From Candidatus Villigracilaceae bacterium (GTDB lineage: Bacteria > Chloroflexota > Anaerolineae > Anaerolineales > Villigracilaceae), in contig JAPKMP010000006.1 of NCBI GenBank assembly GCA_026645935.1, positions 62,001-126,000 of the forward strand: DNA of 64,000 bases. The letters are read 5' to 3'. The notes under the pieces were generated by a model. The model did no database searches, was not told where the DNA came from, and saw nothing but the letters and a program-made list of their open reading frames with translations. Position 1 is the stretch's first letter. The number at the start of each line of letters is the position of its first letter. A program made the translations under genes and the position numbers. Shown here piece by piece: positions 59,458-64,000 of the stretch.

Positions 59458-60378
59458 CTATATTCCCACGCGGATGTGCGTGGCATAAAACAGGAACCGC
59501 CCAATGATCTCTCCCACCAGTATCATCAGGCAGGAAAGATAGACCGGGTTCATTAAATTTTGCGGCGCGGATTGTTTTTTATACATCTTGACTACAGCCA
59601 AGGCAAGCGCGAGGGGGGCATAGGTCAGGCATGCCAGCCGCAAAAGCAGGAGTGGCAGATAAAGCTCCACCAGTAGCTTCAAGCTTGTGCGGGCGATTTG
59701 ATCTCCCTGAGAAAGGAGACGGATTTGCGTGAAAAGAATTCCCAGGCTGAACACAGCAAGGACAACCGTCAAAACTGTCAATCCGCCGGAGGAATGGCGG
59801 ATGACCTGGGCGCGCAGGTCCACATCATCGGCTTTTTGGATCTCCGCGAACTTCAGATCCAGCATCATCAGGCAGGCGATTGCCATGCCACCAAGCATCA
59901 GCGCTGTGGTGAAAAATGAAAGGATCACCGTTGTGGAATTCCATGCCACCTGGGTGGGGATGAGGTAGATGAGCGCCATGCAATAGATCAAAATGAACCC
60001 AAAAACAATCGCCAACCAACCCAGCCCGCTGACAAGAGTGCGCCGATGGGGCTGGAAATATACAAGATACAACACGATCATTGTTGTCAGAAAGAACAAG
60101 ACCGTGAAGATGATTTCCCTGCTAAGCCAGGATGTTTTGAAATTCAGCACGGCGAGGAAGGAATGAAACGGCTTGCTCAAATGGAAATGTGCACCGCCCA
60201 TGGCGACGATGATCGTAAAGGCGATCACAAGGATCGGATTGAAAATGATGCGGTCGATCTCCTGCGGACTGAACTTCGAACCTGCCAGATGCCGAATCAA
60301 CCAAATGATGAAGAAAGCCCCGACCGCCAGTTGCATCAGGATCGTATAAACCGGTAATGCCCATTCCCGGACGTTCAT
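59458..60378 (-). CDS. Second DmsC-like membrane anchor subunit
   Basis: This is a 306-aa polytopic protein of the DmsC type, starting MNVREWALPVYTILMQLAVG and ending RFLFYATHIRVGI, the same ends as the 53772-54668 anchor. It is sandwiched between the sensor kinase and the response regulator genes, not next to an Fe-S subunit. It may be an alternative quinol docking protein or an input module for the sensor. The frame is open upstream to 60684, but ATG 60378 overlaps the kinase stop (ATGA). Confidence 0.87.
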   Translation of the reverse strand: MNVREWALPVYTILMQLAVGAFFIIWLIRHLAGSKFSPQEIDRIIFNPILVIAFTIIVAMGGAHFHLSKPFHSFLAVLNFKTSWLSREIIFTVLFFLTTMIVLYLVYFQPHRRTLVSGLGWLAIVFGFILIYCMALIYLIPTQVAWNSTTVILSFFTTALMLGGMAIACLMMLDLKFAEIQKADDVDLRAQVIRHSSGGLTVLTVVLAVFSLGILFTQIRLLSQGDQIARTSLKLLVELYLPLLLLRLACLTYAPLALALAVVKMYKKQSAPQNLMNPVYLSCLMILVGEIIGRFLFYATHIRVGI

Positions 60379-62426
60379 TGGATCACCACGCTTTGTTTTT
60401 GAAGTCTTTCCCTTTGCAGGCAGGGCAGGCGGCATTCGATATGCGTTCCACGCCCGACCACTGATTGAATGTTCAAGCTGCCGCCTGAACCCTCGGCGCG
60501 TTCCCGCATCGTCTGCAATCCGAAACTTCGCTTTGAACCCGCCGTTTGAAAACCGATCCCGTCGTCGTCGACGTGCATGTGGATGTATTCGCCTTCCTCC
60601 CCCTTTTCCTTCCAGATGGCAACGTCCACTCGTCCGGCTTGCGCATGTTTGCGGATGTTCGTCAGCGCTTCCTGCAAAATACAAGCCAGTTGCACCTCGG
60701 CAACCGATGAAAGGTTCAACTCGCCGTCCACGCGATAATCAAAATTCGTATCGACCCCCATTTGAATGCCGAACTCGGTCAGGTACTCATCTGCCGCGGT
60801 TTCGAGTCCCTTCTCCTGGGCGAGCGTGGTGCGCAGGCTCAGGATGTTTTCGCGCACATCCGCATGGGCAGTCTGGATCGCCTGCCGCATCTTCGATAAT
60901 TCCTCCTGTAATTTATCGATCCTGCCCTGACTCAGGAACGACCCCAACGTTTGTGTTTGGAGGTTCAAATACCCAAGAACTTGCGCCAATCCGTCGTGCA
61001 TTTCGCGTGCGATGCGGCTGCGTTCCTGAACAATGGACAGCGACTGTAATTGTGATGTCATCAAGCCGTGCTGGATGGCAATCGCCACCTGGTCTGCCAT
61101 GCTTTCCAGCCAGATCATGTCGGTATCGGAGAAGGGATCGTCCCCGAAGCGCGCGCTCCATAATGCGCCGATGGTCGTGTTCTCAAGTTTGAACGGCACA
61201 ATCACCGCCGACTTCGCTGTTTTATCGGTGAAGAAACAAATTCCCTCCGGGGGTTCGATATCTTCGGCACATTTCGAGGAGAATGGAGTCGAGCTTTTTA
61301 CCACGCTTTTGATGAGCGGATTCGTCACGATGACCGGTGATTCATTGACGAGTCGGCTCTCACCGCCCTGGGAGCGGCACTTCAACTCAAGAAATTCGTT
61401 CCACTGATTCAATATTGCCAGGCCGACGAAATCTGCGCGCAACAGACCGCGCACATTCTCCACGATGTAAACGAGGATATCGTCCACATGCTCGAGCTCG
61501 GCAATGCGGCGGCTGATGTTCACCAGCGCATCCGTCCACTTCTCGGCGTTTCTTCGCGCCAGGATTTGAGAATCGAACGCCTCTTGTTGGGCGCGGTCTC
61601 TTTCTTCTTGAAGGGCTACGATCTGTCTCTTTCGTATTGCCTCGAAAACATCCAATGCTCTCGCCACAAAGTACGTCACTATCACAGCGGAAAGCATGCG
61701 CCAGATCTCGATGGGCATGCCTGTCGTGTTCAATACGCTTTGATAATCGAGCCAGGCAGATAGCCCATATGGCTGGCTGCCCTCCAGGATTTCCCCGCTA
61801 AAGGCATTGTGGATCACCCTGTCATAGTTATAGTAGGAGGCGGGTCCGTAAGGGGCGGCTGGAACGATCAGCCCCATCATGATTGCCTCGAAGAGAAACG
61901 CCAACCCCGCCCCAAGCATCAAGTTCGAGACATCGTAAAAACCGCGTCGTCGCTGGGAATACCATTGGCGCAGGAACCCGACCCCTGCAAGAAGACTGCC
62001 CGGCAGGTAAAGCAGGTAGCGCGTCCAGATCTCAATTGGAATTTCCAGGGGGGACGGCGTAATGAACGTTGTCGCCGCATAGGTTATGACAAATGCAATG
62101 GGTACGATGAGAATCCCCGGGACGAATATGCTCCAGGGGGGCAGGGGGTCGAGGTTGTTGAACATCCCCCAGCCGAAGCGCAAAATAAGCAAACCCGTCA
62201 GCAGGTGGAGACAGACCCGCAAAATGCTCAAACCATATGCCAGTTCGCCAAGCGACCCGCTGACAAGGAACATCTCCGTCCAGCCAGCTGCACCTCCCAC
62301 AATGCCGAAAGAAGCCAGCCAGGGCAGTTCCTTCTTCAAAGGAAAGTCTCCCTCCCTCCTAAATTGCAAATACGCAGCCAGCCCCAAACCTTCGAAAGCC
62401 AAACCGTAGAAGAAGAGAAGAATCAC
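60375..62426 (-). CDS. Sensor histidine kinase (NarX/LiaS-type HisKA_3) with TM sensor and GAF domain
   Basis: This is a 683-aa kinase. Residues 1-~260 contain seven or eight predicted transmembrane helices, residues ~265-300 a coiled linker, and ~310-455 a GAF domain. The dimerisation domain has the phosphoacceptor His477 in REMHDGLAQVLGYL. The ATPase domain shows the N box EALTNIRKHA and DDDGIGF. The start is GTG 62426. It phosphorylates the NarL-type regulator. The sensory input is unknown; the TM region could bind quinones or small molecules. Confidence 0.92.
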   Translation of the reverse strand: MILLFFYGLAFEGLGLAAYLQFRREGDFPLKKELPWLASFGIVGGAAGWTEMFLVSGSLGELAYGLSILRVCLHLLTGLLILRFGWGMFNNLDPLPPWSIFVPGILIVPIAFVITYAATTFITPSPLEIPIEIWTRYLLYLPGSLLAGVGFLRQWYSQRRRGFYDVSNLMLGAGLAFLFEAIMMGLIVPAAPYGPASYYNYDRVIHNAFSGEILEGSQPYGLSAWLDYQSVLNTTGMPIEIWRMLSAVIVTYFVARALDVFEAIRKRQIVALQEERDRAQQEAFDSQILARRNAEKWTDALVNISRRIAELEHVDDILVYIVENVRGLLRADFVGLAILNQWNEFLELKCRSQGGESRLVNESPVIVTNPLIKSVVKSSTPFSSKCAEDIEPPEGICFFTDKTAKSAVIVPFKLENTTIGALWSARFGDDPFSDTDMIWLESMADQVAIAIQHGLMTSQLQSLSIVQERSRIAREMHDGLAQVLGYLNLQTQTLGSFLSQGRIDKLQEELSKMRQAIQTAHADVRENILSLRTTLAQEKGLETAADEYLTEFGIQMGVDTNFDYRVDGELNLSSVAEVQLACILQEALTNIRKHAQAGRVDVAIWKEKGEEGEYIHMHVDDDGIGFQTAGSKRSFGLQTMRERAEGSGGSLNIQSVVGRGTHIECRLPCLQRERLQKQSVVIQ

Positions 62427-62478
62427 CGCTTTACTTGTCTATGACAATGAACCTTTGTTTGTGAAATATATCTCAATC

Positions 62479-62507
62479 ATTTTAGCCCCTCTTCTGACAT
62501 CTTGCAA
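62479..62507 (-). promoter_or_regulatory. Promoter of the sensor kinase / reductase island
   Basis: On the minus strand TTGCAA (62502-62507) and TAAAAT (62479-62484) are spaced by 17 bp, about 50 bp before the GTG start at 62426. It is the first promoter of the island; a separate promoter for the reductase genes probably exists in the gap 57769-57980. Confidence 0.6.
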
Positions 62508-62569
62508 TTGACCAAACATAAAAAATCAGGTTATTTTTGTCACATGTGTCGCAGATTACATGTGGGCCA

Positions 62570-62675
62570 ATAATGGTATCATCGCCCTATGACCACCTCC
62601 ACCGCCCAAGCTCATCCTAATATCGCCTTCATCAAGTTTACATTGGCAAAACTCGATTGAACTAACCGCAACGTT
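62570..62675 (+). repeat. Dispersed repeat copy 4 (mvaD-N-terminus-like)
   Basis: ATGGTATCATCGCCCT precedes ATG 62589, which opens MTTSTAQAHPNIAFIKFTLA plus KLD and a stop at 62658-62660, followed by AACTAACCGCAACG. This copy is closest to real mevalonate (di)phosphate decarboxylases, having AHPNIA. It diverges at the FTLAKLD tail, which is shared with copy 2. Confidence 0.75.
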
Positions 62676-63022
62676 TCTTATTCAAGGCTTTAAGTTATCC
62701 ACCTCTAACCTAAAATTACCCAAAGGCGGCTTGGGGGCAAACCTGATGGGTAAATTTGACTCGCATCACAGAGTCGACAAATAAACAACATGCGGATAAC
62801 AGAAAATCGTGCTTTGAGGTGAATCCAAATCTTTAAGAGGACACCTATAGCAATAAAGCTTGGATTAAGGTTTCTTTTCAATCGATAAAGACGCAATATT
62901 AATATTCGAAAAGCTTTTGAAAGAAGTTGCTGCTCCGCGGGACATCAAATCGGGTGGGATAGGAATAGATAGCTGCTGCTCCCGTTAAGTACGGCTTGTT
63001 TTCCGTGTGAATTTTCCCTGGG
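62676..63022. other. Intergenic region without recognised gene
   Basis: This AT-rich stretch holds only short open frames. A 34-codon plus-strand frame around 62887-62988 (DKDAILIFEKLLKEV...) has no start signal and no family I recognise. No stable hairpin or tRNA-like structure was noticed. Confidence 0.5.
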
Positions 63023-63442
63023 CTAGACTGCAATCTCTTGCAACGCCATAATGCAGAGAGAAATCATGTAACATAAAGTTATGATGATAAATGCCGCCAA
63101 CATCCCGTATTGGAGGAATGGATTAATAGAACCCTGAGGATAAACAAGCTGAAAAAACAGCCTTGTCAGCCACAGGATAGATGTTGCTGTCAGCATGACG
63201 TTAATCGAATAGCGATTGGGCTTGTTTCCATATGCAAACAGCAAATTCACCATACCAAACAAAACCAGCGATAACGAAAGGAACACGTTGATCGCCCGGA
63301 CAGCGACAACCAACTCTGTCGCTCTTGAATCTATGTACGAGTACCAGTTCCACATCCGGGGGACAAAAAAGTGCCAAACACCAAAACCAATCGAAGCGCT
63401 GCTGCCGATTGTCACCAAAACCCTGAGGAGCGAATCTGTCAC
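63023..63442 (-). CDS. Small four-TM membrane protein of unknown function
   Basis: This is a 139-aa protein with four hydrophobic segments (about residues 8-27, 45-70, 82-100 and 110-135). VWHFFVPRMWNWYSYI is a conspicuous aromatic segment between helices 1 and 2. I do not recognise a named family. It is flanked by the decayed region on one side and a TldD/PmbA gene on the other, both at distance, so it is probably monocistronic. Confidence 0.65.
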   Translation of the reverse strand: MTDSLLRVLVTIGSSASIGFGVWHFFVPRMWNWYSYIDSRATELVVAVRAINVFLSLSLVLFGMVNLLFAYGNKPNRYSINVMLTATSILWLTRLFFQLVYPQGSINPFLQYGMLAAFIIITLCYMISLCIMALQEIAV

Positions 63443-63585
63443 TTAGGAAAAACTTCGGCCGTTCACGTCACAATCATTTCCCTTCAACCACGATGCGATC
63501 CACCAATATCCGCGAGCCGTTGTAGTCAGGCACATTACTAAATACTGTACCATAGAGATGAACAAACAGGCATTTCGTTTGGTTG

Positions 63586-64000
63586 CTAACTCTTTCCGGC
63601 CACGTTCATCTCGGGGATCAAAACATATGGGGCACAGACGTACGGGGCGTAGAAGAAGTTGTAATTCCACTGCGTTTCCTGGCTGACCGCGGCTACATCT
63701 TTTAGAAGATCGTAGATATTGCCGGCGATGGACAGGTCTTTGACGCGCCCGACGATCTTGCCCCTCTCGATCTTGAAGGCCAGGTCGAGCGGGTTGGAGA
63801 AAGCGCCAGAGATGGTATTGCCCATCCCCAACCCGAGCAGGGACTCGACCAGGATGCCTTCATCAATGGATGCGATGATGTCTTTCAATGGTGTCTGGCC
63901 GGGTTGGAGGAGGACGTTACCGAACGAGACATCGGGCTGCGTGAACAGGCTGCGCGCGGCATTGCCTGTCGATTCGATCCCGGCCTGGGCTGCTGTCTTC
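63586..64000 (-). CDS. TldD/PmbA family metalloprotease-like protein (C-terminal part)
   Basis: The C-terminal ~137 residues of a TldD/PmbA protein; the 5' part lies beyond the right edge. Typical segments are VSFGNVLLQPGQTPLKDII, SLLGLGMGNTISGAFSNPLD and KIERGKIVGRVKDLSIAGN, followed by the short C-terminal tail. TldD/PmbA proteins form heterodimers that mature or degrade modified peptides (microcin B17, antitoxins). The zinc motif lies in the missing part. The partner gene is probably outside the window. Confidence 0.88.
   Translation of the reverse strand, partial: KTAAQAGIESTGNAARSLFTQPDVSFGNVLLQPGQTPLKDIIASIDEGILVESLLGLGMGNTISGAFSNPLDLAFKIERGKIVGRVKDLSIAGNIYDLLKDVAAVSQETQWNYNFFYAPYVCAPYVLIPEMNVAGKS

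Noticed and set aside
60379-60684. N-terminal extension of the second DmsC-like anchor
   Set aside because: It overlaps the kinase ATPase domain and is Arg-rich without a motif; ATG 60378 matches the DmsC family start.
1-64000. Insertion sequences, prophage genes, tRNA or rRNA genes
   Set aside because: No transposase, integrase or phage structural motif and no tRNA-like or rRNA sequence was recognised on either strand.

Overview
The window reads as chromosomal DNA of an Anaerolineae-like member of the Chloroflexota. This is inferred from protein style only (three giant MalT/AfsR-type STAND regulators, DUF4386 proteins, corrinoid and PTS genes, a DMSO-reductase-family operon); no rRNA or tRNA gene is present to prove it. 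Almost all genes lie on the minus strand. Several regulators appear to be translated from leaderless or nearly leaderless mRNAs: a sigma70-like -10 box sits 6-10 nt before the start codon.

Layout. 1-10 kb: small accessory genes (alpha/beta hydrolase with MarR regulator, HxlR regulator divergent from an SRPBCC/TfoX pair, DUF333 lipoprotein, CPBP protease, GNAT, methyltransferase, MDR oxidoreductase, several multi-TM DUF4386-type proteins). 10-12.8 kb: MalT-like LuxR regulator. 13.1-25.9 kb: one long minus-strand operon behind a consensus promoter with two operator-like sites. It carries a URO-D-family methyltransferase, a class II aldolase, galactitol-type PTS IIA/IIB/IIC plus a second IIB-like protein, a NifS-like cysteine desulfurase, a SorC regulator, 2-oxoacid dehydrogenase E1alpha/E1beta/E2, HPr, enzyme I and a corrinoid protein. 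A zinc MDR dehydrogenase lies just upstream. The set suggests import and phosphorylation of a polyol or sugar, oxidation and aldol cleavage, and a linked corrinoid methyl transfer.

27-33 kb: DUF4097 lipoprotein, an XRE-STAND regulator with its operator, two small secreted or lipoproteins, and two gene graveyards holding fragments of YifB/ComM, GH1 beta-glucosidase, a LuxR HTH and a MalT ATPase. 33.2-43.1 kb: nitrilase-family amidohydrolase with an oligopeptide-type ABC transporter, divergent from a 1072-aa MalT/BTAD regulator.

43.6-62.4 kb: a respiratory molybdoenzyme island. In transcription order: sensor kinase, membrane anchor, NarL-type regulator, multiheme cytochrome lipoprotein, DmsA-like catalytic subunit (Tat signal), DmsB-like Fe-S subunit, DmsC-like anchor, a secreted seven-bladed WD40 protein with three CxxCH motifs, TorD chaperone, polyferredoxin, radical SAM protein, TatA, TatC, TatB, then a structured leader with terminator/antiterminator geometry, FmdE-like protein, TauE/SafE permease and MoaA. 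The island thus encodes sensing, the enzyme, electron transfer, maturation, export and a cofactor step together. 63-64 kb: a small membrane protein and the C-terminal part of a TldD/PmbA protein.

A dispersed repeat occurs four times (28.3, 32.4, 43.4, 62.6 kb), always on the plus strand. It contains a promoter-like box and a 16-23 codon ORF resembling the N-terminus of mevalonate (di)phosphate decarboxylase, and is the most unusual sequence feature of the window.
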